A DNA stretch of 39,257 nt from Lactobacillus kalixensis DSM 16043 (GCF_001434335.1 NZ_AZFM01000018.1:1-39257); one strand, 5' to 3'; counted from the stretch's first letter, positions 1-8,240 are shown. A program made the numbers and translations. The notes: generated by a model from the letters alone, not told the origin.

Positions 1-81
1 CAGTATATGACAGAAAACGGAGCTAAGATAGGTACCTTATTTTTAGACGCTTACAGTGAAGTAAATTACTTTCTAAAATAA
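1..81 (+). CDS. C-terminal end of an unidentified protein (partial)
   Basis: An open frame runs in from the left edge and stops at TAA 79-81, leaving 26 residues that end in ...EVNYFLK. It has no recognisable family motif, so no function is offered. Its last 9 bases overlap the 3' end of the convergent mntH gene, whose stop is at 73-75. I see no hairpin terminator between the two. The tail is compatible with a small soluble enzyme, but this is only an open frame at an edge. Confidence 0.45.
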   Translation, partial: QYMTENGAKIGTLFLDAYSEVNYFLK

Positions 82-1377
82 AACTAATAGATTAAGAATA
101 GTAATTACACTTGTAAAGAGATATCCCAGAATCGTTTTCCAAAGAGGATTAGCATGTTCTCCCAAAAATTTTTTGCTACCAGTAATTGCAACTAGAGGAT
201 AGAGCGTGAATGGTAAAGCGATACTCAAGATAACTTGAGCATAAATAATCATTTGTTCAAACTGATTCTCATCGAAATGAACAAGAAAACCAATAATGAT
301 AATTGGAACTAAAGTGACAGCTCTTGTTAATAATCGACGTTGCCACAATGGAAGGCGAATATTAATGAATCCTTCCATCACAATTTGTCCCGCTAGGGTA
401 CTAGTAATTGATGAAATCAAACCTGTAATTAAAAGGGCAAAGTCAAACAGCAAACTCATTAACGAACTCGCCAAAGAACCTACGATATTGGGATTTTTCA
501 AGCCAAAAAACACATCTTCAAGATTACCTAGATTTCCTTTATTGAAGAAAAGTGTGCCACCCAAAACTAATAACAAAGCATTAACTAAGAAAGCAGCAAC
601 TAAATGAATGAAAGAATCCCAATTAGCAAAACGCAAGGTTTCTCTGACTTGAATCGGATCTTTTTCATCATATCGGCGGCTTTGGGCCAAAGAAGAATGA
701 AGATAAATATTATGAGGCATAATTGTCGCACCAATAATTCCTAGACTGATTAGTAATTCTGAATGATTTGTCAAAATCGCGGTGTGAGGAATAAAACCAT
801 TCATAATCTGTGTAAAATTAGGATTCGCACGGCAAACTTCAACTGTGAAAATTACACCAACAGTTAAAATCGCTATCAAAACAATGATCTCAATTCTTCT
901 AATTCCAAAATGTAAGAAGAACAAAACCACTAAAACATCAGTGATTGTCAACAGAACCCCAATAATTAATGGCAATTTAAATATCATATTCAATGCTACC
1001 GCTGTCCCCACAACTCCTGTAAGGTCAGTAGCCATCATCGCAATTTCATTAAGTAACCAAAGACAAATACGTGTCGGCTTATTAACACTCCTAGCAATCG
1101 CTTGAGCTAAATCAACTCTAGTTGTCACACCTAACTTAATTGAGAGAGACTGCATGAACATTGCAATCAAAATTGAAACGAGTAAAACAATCAGCAATTG
1201 ATACCGATATTGACTTCCCCCAGCAAGAGAAGTTAACCAGTTACCCGGATCCATATACCCAACAGCCACAAGAGCCCCTGGACCAGAATAAGCTAAAAAC
1301 TTCTTCCAAAATGCATTTTTGTAAACATCTGGAACAGCAACACTCCCGTTTATTTCATCCAAACTTTTCTTTTCCAT
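73..1377 (-). CDS. mntH: Nramp-family divalent metal (Mn2+/Fe2+) transporter
   Basis: This 434-residue polytopic membrane protein imports Mn2+ (and Fe2+) with protons. The two Nramp metal-site signatures are present: DPGNW in the first membrane segment (about residues 43-47) and MPHNIYLHSSL in the sixth (about residues 219-229). Most of the remainder is hydrophobic, consistent with about 11 membrane spans. The length is normal for the family, with only a short hydrophilic N-terminus. The ATG at 1377 lies one base after the hemH stop and has an AGGAAC ribosome-binding site inside the hemH end, so hemH and mntH form an operon. No metal-responsive leader was recognised. Confidence 0.93.
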   Translation of the reverse strand: MEKKSLDEINGSVAVPDVYKNAFWKKFLAYSGPGALVAVGYMDPGNWLTSLAGGSQYRYQLLIVLLVSILIAMFMQSLSIKLGVTTRVDLAQAIARSVNKPTRICLWLLNEIAMMATDLTGVVGTAVALNMIFKLPLIIGVLLTITDVLVVLFFLHFGIRRIEIIVLIAILTVGVIFTVEVCRANPNFTQIMNGFIPHTAILTNHSELLISLGIIGATIMPHNIYLHSSLAQSRRYDEKDPIQVRETLRFANWDSFIHLVAAFLVNALLLVLGGTLFFNKGNLGNLEDVFFGLKNPNIVGSLASSLMSLLFDFALLITGLISSITSTLAGQIVMEGFINIRLPLWQRRLLTRAVTLVPIIIIGFLVHFDENQFEQMIIYAQVILSIALPFTLYPLVAITGSKKFLGEHANPLWKTILGYLFTSVITILNLLVLF

Positions 1378-1378
1378 T

Positions 1379-2320
1379 TTAATGTTCCTGATTTCTACTA
1401 ATTGCTAAATTACTTAAAAATTGTGCAAATTCGCTATTGTCATTTAAGCAGGGAACAAGAGTTAGATTGTCACCACCGTTTTCTCTAAATGACTGGTAAT
1501 TTTGAATCCCATCTTCTTCAAGTGTTTCAAGGCAGTCAGCTACAAATGCCGGCGTAACAAGGAGAATATTTCTATGACCTAATTGTGCTTCTTTTAAAAG
1601 CGTATTTTTCAAATAAGGTTTAAGCCAAGGCATTGGGCCAAATTTAGATTGATAAGCCATTTGCACTTTTTCTTCAGGGATATTTACTCGTTTAATTATT
1701 TCTCTAGTAGCCGCGTCAGTTTGGTCTTGATAGGGATCACCATGTCTAACCATTGCGCTAGGGATTCCATGATAGGAGATAATTAATTTATCATAAGATC
1801 CTTGGTCCCAAGCTTTTTGAATCGTTTTACTAAGAATATCTAAATAAGTTTTTTCTTCAGAAAAACGATCAATTATAGTCGCGTCAGGTGCAGCATACTT
1901 AACTTTTTCAATAATTGTTTGAGTAGTACTTTTTGTAAAAAAAGGGAAAAGTGGCAGAACTGTGATATGCTGGCAGTTTTTCTTCATTTTTTCAAGTACT
2001 TCCGGAATTGAAGGATGACCATACGTCATTGCCATTTCAACATCCCAGTCAGGGAGATTGTCTTGTACTTTCACCGTTAGTTTTTTAGTATTAATGATTA
2101 ACGGCGAACCTTCTTCTTGCCAACAATCACGATAAAATGTTGCAGAGCGCCAGGATCTCATTGGCAAAATAATACCTTTCAAAATCGGTTGCCAAATTAC
2201 CTTTGGCATTTCTACAACGTTTTGATCACTTAAAAATTCTTTCAAGTATTCTTTTACATCAGGGGTAGTCGGGGTGGCTGGTGAGCCAAGGTTTACTAAT
2301 AGTAGACCATTTTCTTTCAT
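1379..2320 (-). CDS. hemH: Ferrochelatase (HemH/CpfC type)
   Basis: The protein inserts Fe2+ into a porphyrin; Gram-positive homologues act on coproporphyrin III. The ferrochelatase signature SYHGIP carries the catalytic His (H184 from this start). The conserved Glu lies in DCLETLEE (E265). These are close to H183 and E264 of the roughly 310-residue B. subtilis enzyme. The frame also opens upstream at a GTG (2329), but ATG 2320 gives the family length (313 aa) and better spacing from AGAAAG at about 2332-2337. The gene is co-transcribed with mntH. No other haem gene is in the window and lactobacilli generally lack de novo haem synthesis, so it may act on imported or foreign porphyrin. Confidence 0.92.
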   Translation of the reverse strand: MKENGLLLVNLGSPATPTTPDVKEYLKEFLSDQNVVEMPKVIWQPILKGIILPMRSWRSATFYRDCWQEEGSPLIINTKKLTVKVQDNLPDWDVEMAMTYGHPSIPEVLEKMKKNCQHITVLPLFPFFTKSTTQTIIEKVKYAAPDATIIDRFSEEKTYLDILSKTIQKAWDQGSYDKLIISYHGIPSAMVRHGDPYQDQTDAATREIIKRVNIPEEKVQMAYQSKFGPMPWLKPYLKNTLLKEAQLGHRNILLVTPAFVADCLETLEEDGIQNYQSFRENGGDNLTLVPCLNDNSEFAQFLSNLAISRNQEH

Positions 2321-2550
2321 CTTAGTCACACTTTCTTTTTTACTTTAACTTTAATTTTACACTTAGCCAAACTACTCAGAAAGAGGGAAAAATATAGAGA
2401 AAAATTATTGTATAAACGGTTATTAATGGATTTGTAAATATTGCCGCATTCTTTTTGAAAAGGACGTGAAAAATATTTCAAAATTTACTAAGGGTTATTT
2501 ATATTTTTTTCGTGTTAAAATTAAATAGTTTGAATGATAAGGAGAAAATT

Positions 2551-3117
2551 ATGATCAAGAAACTTGCTGTATATCTTGGTGCATCTTCAGATGCCAAACC
2601 TCAATATAAAAAAGATGCCGCTCAAGTTGGCGAATGGATGGTAAATAACAATCTCGAATTAGTATATGGTGGTTCCGGTGTTGGATTGATGAAAATTTTA
2701 TCCGATACTATTTTAGACAATGGTGGAAAAGTTCACGGAGTTATAACTAGCCAACTTAATAATAGAGGCACCACCAACACTCGTCTCAAAAATCTCGATA
2801 TTGTTGATACAATGGATGAACGAAAACTTGAAATGATGAACGACGCTGACGGTATGATGGCAATACCAGGTGGGATTGGGACCTTGGAGGAAATCAGTCA
2901 AGCAATTTCATGGATAACTTTAGGCAATAACGCTAAGCCGGTTGCATTTTATAATTACAATAACTTTTATGATGGGTTACATGATCAGATTTTGCATATG
3001 CATCACGAAGGATTCTTAGAAAAAAGATATGTAGATGCAATCTGTTTCAGTGATAATCTTGACGAAATTTTGAACTTTATGAACTCATATCAGGTCCCAA
3101 TTCGTCGCAACTTTTAA
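2551..3117 (+). CDS. LOG-family protein (TIGR00730), putative nucleoside 5'-monophosphate phosphoribohydrolase
   Basis: This 188-residue Rossmann-like cytosolic protein carries both LOG-family motifs: VYGGSGVGLM near the N-terminus and PGGIGTLEE in the middle. Family members hydrolyse the N-glycosidic bond of nucleoside monophosphates (cytokinin riboside 5'-monophosphates in plants). The bacterial substrate is usually unknown. The frame is open back to 2512, but AAGGAG at about 2539-2544 sets the ATG at 2551. The gene runs divergently from hemH. No convincing promoter was found in the 220-bp gap, which is very AT-rich. Confidence 0.85.
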   Translation: MIKKLAVYLGASSDAKPQYKKDAAQVGEWMVNNNLELVYGGSGVGLMKILSDTILDNGGKVHGVITSQLNNRGTTNTRLKNLDIVDTMDERKLEMMNDADGMMAIPGGIGTLEEISQAISWITLGNNAKPVAFYNYNNFYDGLHDQILHMHHEGFLEKRYVDAICFSDNLDEILNFMNSYQVPIRRNF

Positions 3118-3164
3118 TTTAAATTTTTCTTTTCTAAACGCTTTATTTAAGCAAAGAAAGCGAA

Positions 3165-3170
3165 TACAAT
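3165..3170 (+). promoter_or_regulatory. -10 box (TACAAT) for the small membrane protein gene
   Basis: TACAAT lies 24 bases before the ATG at 3195, with an AAGAGG ribosome-binding site between. The matching -35 region (TTTATT at 3142-3147) is weak, so this is a probable promoter only. Confidence 0.4.
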
Positions 3171-3194
3171 ATAAGCAGAAAAGAGGTTTTAGCT

Positions 3195-3407
3195 ATGACA
3201 GAAAACATGATGAAGCACTTAATTTTAGAAGATAAAATTAGTAGAATTGTTGGACCGATTGTTTGTATCTATCTGTTATGGTTAGCATTTGCTGCAATGT
3301 TCAACTTTGAAGCTTTAATGATATCACTTGCTGTTCAATTTGTAGTTTTACTTGGATATATGGTGATTGAGCCTTTAATATCTAGGAAAAAGAATCAACT
3401 TAACTAA
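3195..3407 (+). CDS. Small two-helix membrane protein, unknown function
   Basis: This 70-residue protein has two hydrophobic segments (about residues 15-35 and 37-58) and a basic C-terminal tail (SRKKNQLN), consistent with a hairpin in the membrane with both ends inside. AAGAGG stands at a good distance before the ATG, and the gene is flanked by its own -10 box and a terminator, so it is probably expressed alone. I do not recognise a family. Confidence 0.65.
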   Translation: MTENMMKHLILEDKISRIVGPIVCIYLLWLAFAAMFNFEALMISLAVQFVVLLGYMVIEPLISRKKNQLN

Positions 3408-3432
3408 AAAAAATAAATAAAATAAATATCGA

Positions 3433-3463
3433 GATCTGCTAATTGTTTTAGTGGATCTTTTTT
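3433..3463 (+). terminator. Intrinsic terminator
   Basis: A ten-base-pair stem (GATCTGCTAA with TTAGTGGATC, two G-U pairs) is followed by six T. It ends the transcript of the small membrane protein. Confidence 0.8.
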
Positions 3464-3567
3464 GTATACAAATCAATCATATACACAGCCAAGCCATATT
3501 TTCACTCTAAATACAAGTCTTTATTTCTATATGTTTCTTATTTAACATAGTACATATTAGAAAAGAG

Positions 3568-4527
3568 ATGTATGATTTGAGAAAAAAACACAAAAAAACA
3601 TGGATTGCGCTGATTATTACAACCTTGATTATTGTTATTGGCTTTATTGGCGCAGGTTTTTATTTTTACAACGTGGCAATTGTACCAGGGGAGAAGAGCT
3701 TCCTTTCTAGAAAAACCGAAGTAAAAAAATCTGATCCACTATATTCACAAACGATCTGGTATCAAAAAGCTAAAAAGAAGAAATTATATATCAAGGCAGC
3801 AGATGATAACTTGAAACTTGATGCTAATTATATTCCTGCTGCTCATAAAAGTAATAAAACCGTTATCTTACTTCATGGTTACATGAACAACAAGGATACT
3901 ATGGGGCCTTACGCAGCAATTTTTCATAAATTAGGCTACAATGCACTTTTACCAGATGCACGTGGACACGGCCAAAGCCAAGGGAATTACGTTGGTTACG
4001 GTTGGCGTGAGAAAGTTGATGTGCGTAAATGGGCAAAGAAGATAATTGCTATGAATGGAAAAAACTCTAAGATCGTTATCATGGGTGTCAGTATGGGCGG
4101 TGCCACAACCATGATGACCAGCGGTCTAAAGTTACCCAAACAAGTTAGATGTTTCATTGAAGATTGTGGATATACTAATGCCAAAGATGAAATAGAATAT
4201 GAGGCAAAGCAGCTATATAACATGCCAAGTTTTCCTAGATTTCCAATGGTTGAGATTCTCAGTGGAATTACCCGGATTAGAGCAGGCTATTTCTTAAATG
4301 ATGCTAGCAGTATTAATCAGTTGAAGAAAAACCATCGTCCAATGCTGTTCATCCATGGTTCAAAAGATACTTTTGTTCCAACTGAAATGGTCTATAAAAA
4401 TTATCGTGCAACTAATGGACCTAAAGAACTATGGATTGTTAAGGGAGCTTCTCATGCTAAGTCATACAAGACGAACCCACATAAGTATGCAACAAAAATT
4501 GAGCATTTTTTAAATAAATACATTTAG
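3568..4527 (+). CDS. Membrane-anchored alpha/beta hydrolase
   Basis: A basic N-terminus is followed by one hydrophobic helix (about residues 13-33), anchoring a serine-hydrolase domain outside the membrane. Visible elements are the oxyanion segment LLHGYMNNKD, the strand LPDARGHGQS, the nucleophile elbow GVSMGG, a late acid in GSKDTFVP and the catalytic His in GASHAKSY. This matches the YqkD/S9-like extracellular alpha/beta hydrolases of Gram-positives; the substrate is unknown. The ATG at 3568 touches its only ribosome-binding site (AAAAGAG), so the TTG at 3577, nine bases downstream, may be the real start. The gene stands alone with its own terminator. Confidence 0.88.
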   Translation: MYDLRKKHKKTWIALIITTLIIVIGFIGAGFYFYNVAIVPGEKSFLSRKTEVKKSDPLYSQTIWYQKAKKKKLYIKAADDNLKLDANYIPAAHKSNKTVILLHGYMNNKDTMGPYAAIFHKLGYNALLPDARGHGQSQGNYVGYGWREKVDVRKWAKKIIAMNGKNSKIVIMGVSMGGATTMMTSGLKLPKQVRCFIEDCGYTNAKDEIEYEAKQLYNMPSFPRFPMVEILSGITRIRAGYFLNDASSINQLKKNHRPMLFIHGSKDTFVPTEMVYKNYRATNGPKELWIVKGASHAKSYKTNPHKYATKIEHFLNKYI

Positions 4528-4530
4528 AGA

Positions 4531-4566
4531 ATCATTGGTGTACGTGTGCACCAATGATTTATTTTT
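4531..4566 (+). terminator. Intrinsic terminator
   Basis: The ten-base-pair perfect stem ATCATTGGTG / CACCAATGAT (4531-4540 with 4549-4558) is followed by a T-rich tract. It lies just after the hydrolase gene. Confidence 0.85.
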
Positions 4567-4579
4567 ATAAAAATCTAGT

Positions 4580-4607
4580 TTAAAATTAAGTTAAAATTAA
4601 GTTAACA
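4580..4607 (+). promoter_or_regulatory. Three 11-bp-spaced direct repeats (PhoP-box-like)
   Basis: TTAAAA, TTAAAA and TTAACA start at 4580, 4591 and 4602, each followed by a spacer (the first two TTAAG). This is the spacing of PhoP-type response-regulator boxes. It lies 38 bases before the PF06541 gene. The assignment to PhoP is inference. Confidence 0.35.
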
Positions 4608-4644
4608 ACATTATTTAAAAAACATATGCAGAGGGAGGTCTATA

Positions 4645-5388
4645 ATGCCTTATTCACTTTCAGAAATAGTGATGCTTTTTTTCACTTATTCAGTTATTGG
4701 CTGGATTTGGGAAACGATTTACTGTTCACTTAAAGACCATCACTATGATTATCGTGGCTTCTTATTTGGTCCGTATTGTCCAGTTTACGGCTTTGCTGTT
4801 ACTACAATATTGATTTTTACTGATAAATTTAAAAACCATCTGATTCTTTTATTTATTTCCGGATTAATCGTAGCGACAATCTTTGAATATTTAGCTAGTC
4901 TTTTTCTTGAAAAGGTCTTCCACATGAAGTTATGGGATTATTCAGACCTATGGGGTAACTTACAAGGTCGGGTTGCTCCAATGATCTCACTATTCTGGGG
5001 ATTCGGGGTTGTATTATTAGATAAATTTATTCAACCCCATATTCAGGACTTTCTTAATTGGGAAGAGGCAAGAACTCACGGTGCCTTTGCAGTTATCGTC
5101 GCAGTGATCATGGCAACAGACTTTGTCTTTACTATCATTAGTGTTGAAAGATTCAATGTTACAACAAAGGAATGGAATGATCGCATCAATGCATTCTTTA
5201 AGAAAAGAGGACACGAGCTTTCATCTCATGAACTTATCTTTAAGCATTTGGATGAAGTCAAGCCAAAGCATAAATTGAGTTGGAATCACAAACGTTTGCT
5301 TAACAGTTTTCCTCAATTGAAATCGACTAACAACAAGCAATTTAATGATATTAAGCAAGATTTAGTTAAGAGAATTAATCAAAAATAA
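4645..5388 (+). CDS. PF06541-family membrane protein (putative ABC-transporter type IV)
   Basis: This 247-residue protein begins with the family signature: SVIGWIWETIYC followed by the RGFLFGPYCPVYG block (about residues 15-52). It has about five membrane spans and a basic cytoplasmic C-terminal tail (about residues 185-247). The family is called a putative ABC permease, but its members mostly lack a partner ATPase and the role is unproven. No ATPase adjoins it here. A strong GAGGGAGG ribosome-binding site (about 4631-4638) precedes the ATG. The direct repeats upstream suggest control by a response regulator. Confidence 0.82.
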   Translation: MPYSLSEIVMLFFTYSVIGWIWETIYCSLKDHHYDYRGFLFGPYCPVYGFAVTTILIFTDKFKNHLILLFISGLIVATIFEYLASLFLEKVFHMKLWDYSDLWGNLQGRVAPMISLFWGFGVVLLDKFIQPHIQDFLNWEEARTHGAFAVIVAVIMATDFVFTIISVERFNVTTKEWNDRINAFFKKRGHELSSHELIFKHLDEVKPKHKLSWNHKRLLNSFPQLKSTNNKQFNDIKQDLVKRINQK

Positions 5389-5390
5389 AA

Positions 5391-5433
5391 GCGCTTCTAC
5401 CTAAATTGTGATAGGTATAGAAGCGCCTTTTGT
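5391..5433. terminator. Bidirectional terminator
   Basis: GCGCTTCTACCT (5391-5402) pairs with AGGTATAGAAGCGC (5413-5426) with a two-base bulge. It is flanked by A-runs on the left and T-runs on the right, between two convergent genes. Confidence 0.85.
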
Positions 5434-6774
5434 TTAGTTATCATCTTTTATTTTATCTTTCAAATCTAGGCTATACCTAAAAATAAGATAGCCTATTAAA
5501 CATGTAACTACATCTGTTACAGCTTGTGCCCACACAATTCCGTGATATCCTAACATATATTTCATAATTTCTATTGCGATGAAGTAAATTACACCTTGAC
5601 GTGAAATTGCCATAATAAAAGCAGCCCAAGCATTGCCAACAGACTGAAAAACTGTTGTGTAAACCAAAATTATGCCAACAAGTGGTGTAGTGACCAAACA
5701 CGCAATTAGCATATAACTAGCTGATGATACTATGTTATTTTGATTCATGAAAAGAGCTGTGATCGGCTTTGAAAATACAATTAGCAATCCACCTGCAATA
5801 ACAGCATAAATAACTTGAACTAACATATCAAAACGTAAAATATCACGTAGTCGCTTCCAATTTTTAGCACCGTAATTATAGCCAATCAGCGGTTGCGACC
5901 CGAAAGTAAAGCCAACAATTACTAAGATGACAATGTTATAAATCTTCTGAGTAATTCCCATTGCAGCAATTTTATTTGCACCATAAATTGCTAGAGAAGA
6001 ATTCAGTAAGGCCATTCCGAAGCTTTGTGCAAAATTTGTCACTGAACTTGGAATCCCGATTGAGATAATATCTTTGACTAATTTTTTATCAATTTTCATC
6101 AATTTAGGATTTAGATTAATATAAGTAGCTTTCTTCACAGTGAAGTAGACTAGCAACAAATCAGTAAAAGCATAACCTAAAATGTTGGCAATGCCGACGC
6201 CTGTAGCCCCCATTTTTAGAATAAATAAGAAGATCGGATCTAGAATAATCGCTAGAATTGTTCCTAACATGGATGCGATCATTGCTTGAATAGCTAAACC
6301 TTCGGTTCTAATTAAGTTTTGTGGTATTAAAGATAAAACAATGAAAACTGCACCGATAGAAATAACTCGGTAAAAATCAGCAGAATCGGCATAGGTTGTA
6401 GAACGTGCACCTAATGCATAAAGAATAGGTCTTTCAAAAATCAATAAAATTGCTGTTAAAAAGAGTCCCGAAATAATTCCCCAGTAGATAGAAAAACTGC
6501 TAGCTCGCTTACTTAAATTATATCTTTTTTCACCAAATAAACGCGAGATAACACTACTTCCACCAAGTCCGAAAATATCGGACACCGCCATTAAAAAATT
6601 TAACAACGGTGCACCAATTGTGACAGCCGCCACTAATCTAGTATCACCTGTTTTAGCAACAAACATCGTATCGGCTAGGTTATAAATCATAGTAGTGATC
6701 ATTCCTAAAACAACCGGTAATGCTAGCTTAAAATAGACCTTTTTGATCGGCGCTTTTGCGAATAATTGATCCAT
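5434..6774 (-). CDS. MATE-family multidrug/metabolite efflux protein
   Basis: The protein has 446 residues and about 12 hydrophobic segments in two similar halves. The N-terminal half has the MATE hallmark LPVVLGMITTMIYNLADTMFV, and the second half repeats the pattern at about residue 235 (IGIPSSVTNFAQSFGM). It resembles the MepA/DinF-like branch, which expels cationic drugs or metabolites using Na+ or H+. GAGGT precedes the ATG. A TATAAT lies on the minus strand near 6800, without a clear -35. The gene is single and ends at the bidirectional terminator. Confidence 0.9.
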   Translation of the reverse strand: MDQLFAKAPIKKVYFKLALPVVLGMITTMIYNLADTMFVAKTGDTRLVAAVTIGAPLLNFLMAVSDIFGLGGSSVISRLFGEKRYNLSKRASSFSIYWGIISGLFLTAILLIFERPILYALGARSTTYADSADFYRVISIGAVFIVLSLIPQNLIRTEGLAIQAMIASMLGTILAIILDPIFLFILKMGATGVGIANILGYAFTDLLLVYFTVKKATYINLNPKLMKIDKKLVKDIISIGIPSSVTNFAQSFGMALLNSSLAIYGANKIAAMGITQKIYNIVILVIVGFTFGSQPLIGYNYGAKNWKRLRDILRFDMLVQVIYAVIAGGLLIVFSKPITALFMNQNNIVSSASYMLIACLVTTPLVGIILVYTTVFQSVGNAWAAFIMAISRQGVIYFIAIEIMKYMLGYHGIVWAQAVTDVVTCLIGYLIFRYSLDLKDKIKDDN

Positions 6775-6850
6775 TTTTTACCTCATTTCTAAAGATAATT
6801 ATAAAAGATTTACAACTTTTTAGAAATGCAATTACAGTTATGTGAATTAA

Positions 6851-6879
6851 TTGACCTTGTCTTATCAAAATAATAATAT
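6851..6879 (+). promoter_or_regulatory. Promoter of the matrixin-like pseudogene
   Basis: TTGACC (6851-6856), a 17-base spacer and TAATAT (6874-6879), 31 bases before the ATG with AAGGAA between. The promoter looks intact although the gene is broken. Confidence 0.55.
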
Positions 6880-6910
6880 TGACTTTAAATAGAGAAGGAA
6901 TGATTATCGC

Positions 6911-7617
6911 ATGAAATTAAAGAACATTCTAAAGAAATTAGTTGTCTCTACAATGCTTTTAGGAGCGTTAGGCAGCACAGGGATTTTTGAAAATTCACAA
7001 ATTGAAACTAGTGTCCAAGCTGCTACAAAGAAGAACAAAAAATCAACTAAAAAAGCCAAGAAGACCACTAAAAAGACTGTCAAAAAGTTATCAACTAAGA
7101 GAGCAAAGTTAGTGTTAAAACTAAGGCAAAGAAAGCTATTAAAGTTGATGGTCATAAAAAGGCTAAAAAGATCACTAAAAAGGAAGCTAATATTCCTTAT
7201 GGTACAGTCTATTTAGCACTTGATGATGATAAGGACCGCCAAGTGGTTCAAGACGCAATCAACGCTTGGAATGCCACTGGCGTTGTGAAATTAATTGTTA
7301 TTAAATCTCCAGCTAATGCATATTTAACTATTAAAAATGGCAATTACGGTAATACTTCATGGGCAGGTGAAACTACAACTAGACAAAGTTCAACCGGAAA
7401 GAGAAGTGCGGAAATTCTTTTGAATAATTTCTATGATGCATATCTTAGTTACCAATCCCAGGTAAATGTAGCTGAACATGAATTGGGTCTTGCAATTGGT
7501 TTAAATCATATTGATAGTCAACCATCAGTAATGAATTCAGCAATTAGTCCGGACCGTAGCTATCCAATTCAACCAATTGATATTGAAACTGTTAAAGCAA
7601 TTTATAGAGAAAAGTAA
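6911..7617 (+). pseudogene. Secreted matrixin-like metalloprotease, frameshifted and with a changed zinc motif
   Basis: The first part encodes a signal peptide (hydrophobic stretch about residues 9-23, cleavage near VQAA) and a Lys/Thr-rich linker. Near 7098-7103 (AAGAGAGC) the frame breaks. One extra A would restore S-T-K-K-S-K-V-S-V and join the second part, so a one-base deletion is the simplest cause. The second part is a matrixin (peptidase M10) domain: NIPYGTVYLAL, AINAWNATG, then HELGLAIGLNH about 45 residues before the end. The zinc motif is HExxHxxGxxH, but the second His is Leu here (CTT where CAT is expected). The repaired protein would have about 235 residues. Two separate lesions argue for genuine decay over sequencing error. 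Confidence 0.8.
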
Positions 7618-7621
7618 CAAA

Positions 7622-7650
7622 AACGACTAGTCATTGACTAGTCGTTATTT
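7622..7650. terminator. Bidirectional terminator
   Basis: The perfect 11-bp stem AACGACTAGTC / GACTAGTCGTT has a three-base loop and T-rich flanks. It overlaps the stop codon of the minus-strand regulator gene. Confidence 0.8.
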
Positions 7651-8102
7651 TGTTCTTGTAATTTTTCTTTTTCCTTCTGTTTAACCAAAATTGTATTGAT
7701 CACATCAGCTAAAGTGGTTTGATTAAGTTTAGCTTTAGCAGCAATTTCAGCTTGAGAATAAAATGTTGATAGAGTCGACTGGATATTTCCACCAACTATG
7801 CATTCAGGATTGGTTTTATGATCAATCTCAAATAAAGGCTTTTCTTTTTCAACTGCTAAATAAACATCTAATAGCGTGATATCTTCAGGTTTTTTAGCAA
7901 GTTTCGGATCTGGAGTTCCATGCTTAGTTTCAATCAATCCTGCTTTTCTTAAAGTAACCATTAATTGGCGCACCATAACAGGAGAGGTTTCAATACTTGA
8001 TGCAATTAGATTACTTGTAAGTGGTAAATTTTTCATTTTTCCATAAATATCAATGAAAGCTAAGATATGGATTGAGTCACTGAAGCGAGTAGATATTTTC
8101 AT
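7638..8102 (-). CDS. Rrf2-family transcriptional regulator
   Basis: The protein has 154 residues. The N-terminal winged helix-turn-helix (KISTRFSDSIHILAFI, then TSNLIASSIETSPVMVRQLMVTLRKAGLI) is followed by the Rrf2 dimer helix. Only one Cys is present (NPECIVGG, about residue 102). The three-Cys Fe-S site of IscR/NsrR is therefore missing, as in YwnA-like members. The frame opens upstream at 8135, but GAGGAG at about 8111-8116 fits the ATG at 8102. The gene is divergent from the osmoprotectant operon, making it the likely local regulator. An inverted repeat covers its own -10 box, consistent with autorepression (inference). Confidence 0.85.
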   Translation of the reverse strand: MKISTRFSDSIHILAFIDIYGKMKNLPLTSNLIASSIETSPVMVRQLMVTLRKAGLIETKHGTPDPKLAKKPEDITLLDVYLAVEKEKPLFEIDHKTNPECIVGGNIQSTLSTFYSQAEIAAKAKLNQTTLADVINTILVKQKEKEKLQEQNND

Positions 8103-8121
8103 TCTGTTCATCTCCTCATTC

Positions 8122-8135
8122 TTGTAATTATACAA
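8122..8135. promoter_or_regulatory. Inverted repeat over the -10 box of the Rrf2 gene (candidate operator)
   Basis: TTGTA (8122-8126) and TACAA (8131-8135) flank ATTA. On the minus strand the repeat contains TATAAT (8127-8132), the probable -10 of the regulator gene. Binding here would block that promoter. Confidence 0.45.
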
Positions 8136-8160
8136 TTTACATTTATTTTATGAAAAAGTG

Positions 8161-8189
8161 TTGACTTGGTCAAGTGGATATCATATTAT
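8161..8189 (+). promoter_or_regulatory. Promoter of the osmoprotectant operon with an internal palindrome
   Basis: TTGACT (8161-8166), a 17-base spacer and TATTAT (8184-8189). Two overlapping inverted repeats lie at the -35 end: TTGAC-TTG-GTCAA (8161-8173) and ACTTG-GT-CAAGT (8164-8175). They are candidate operator sites. Confidence 0.7.
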
Positions 8190-8240
8190 TAACTTGTAAT
8201 TTGAATTTATATAATTATAAGGTATGGAAAAGAGTGGCAG

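Noticed and set aside
296-1382. Three plus-strand open frames (296-607, 845-1105, 1161-1382)
   Set aside because: They lie wholly or almost wholly antisense to mntH, have no ribosome-binding sites and give Ile/Lys/Thr-rich sequences with no motif.
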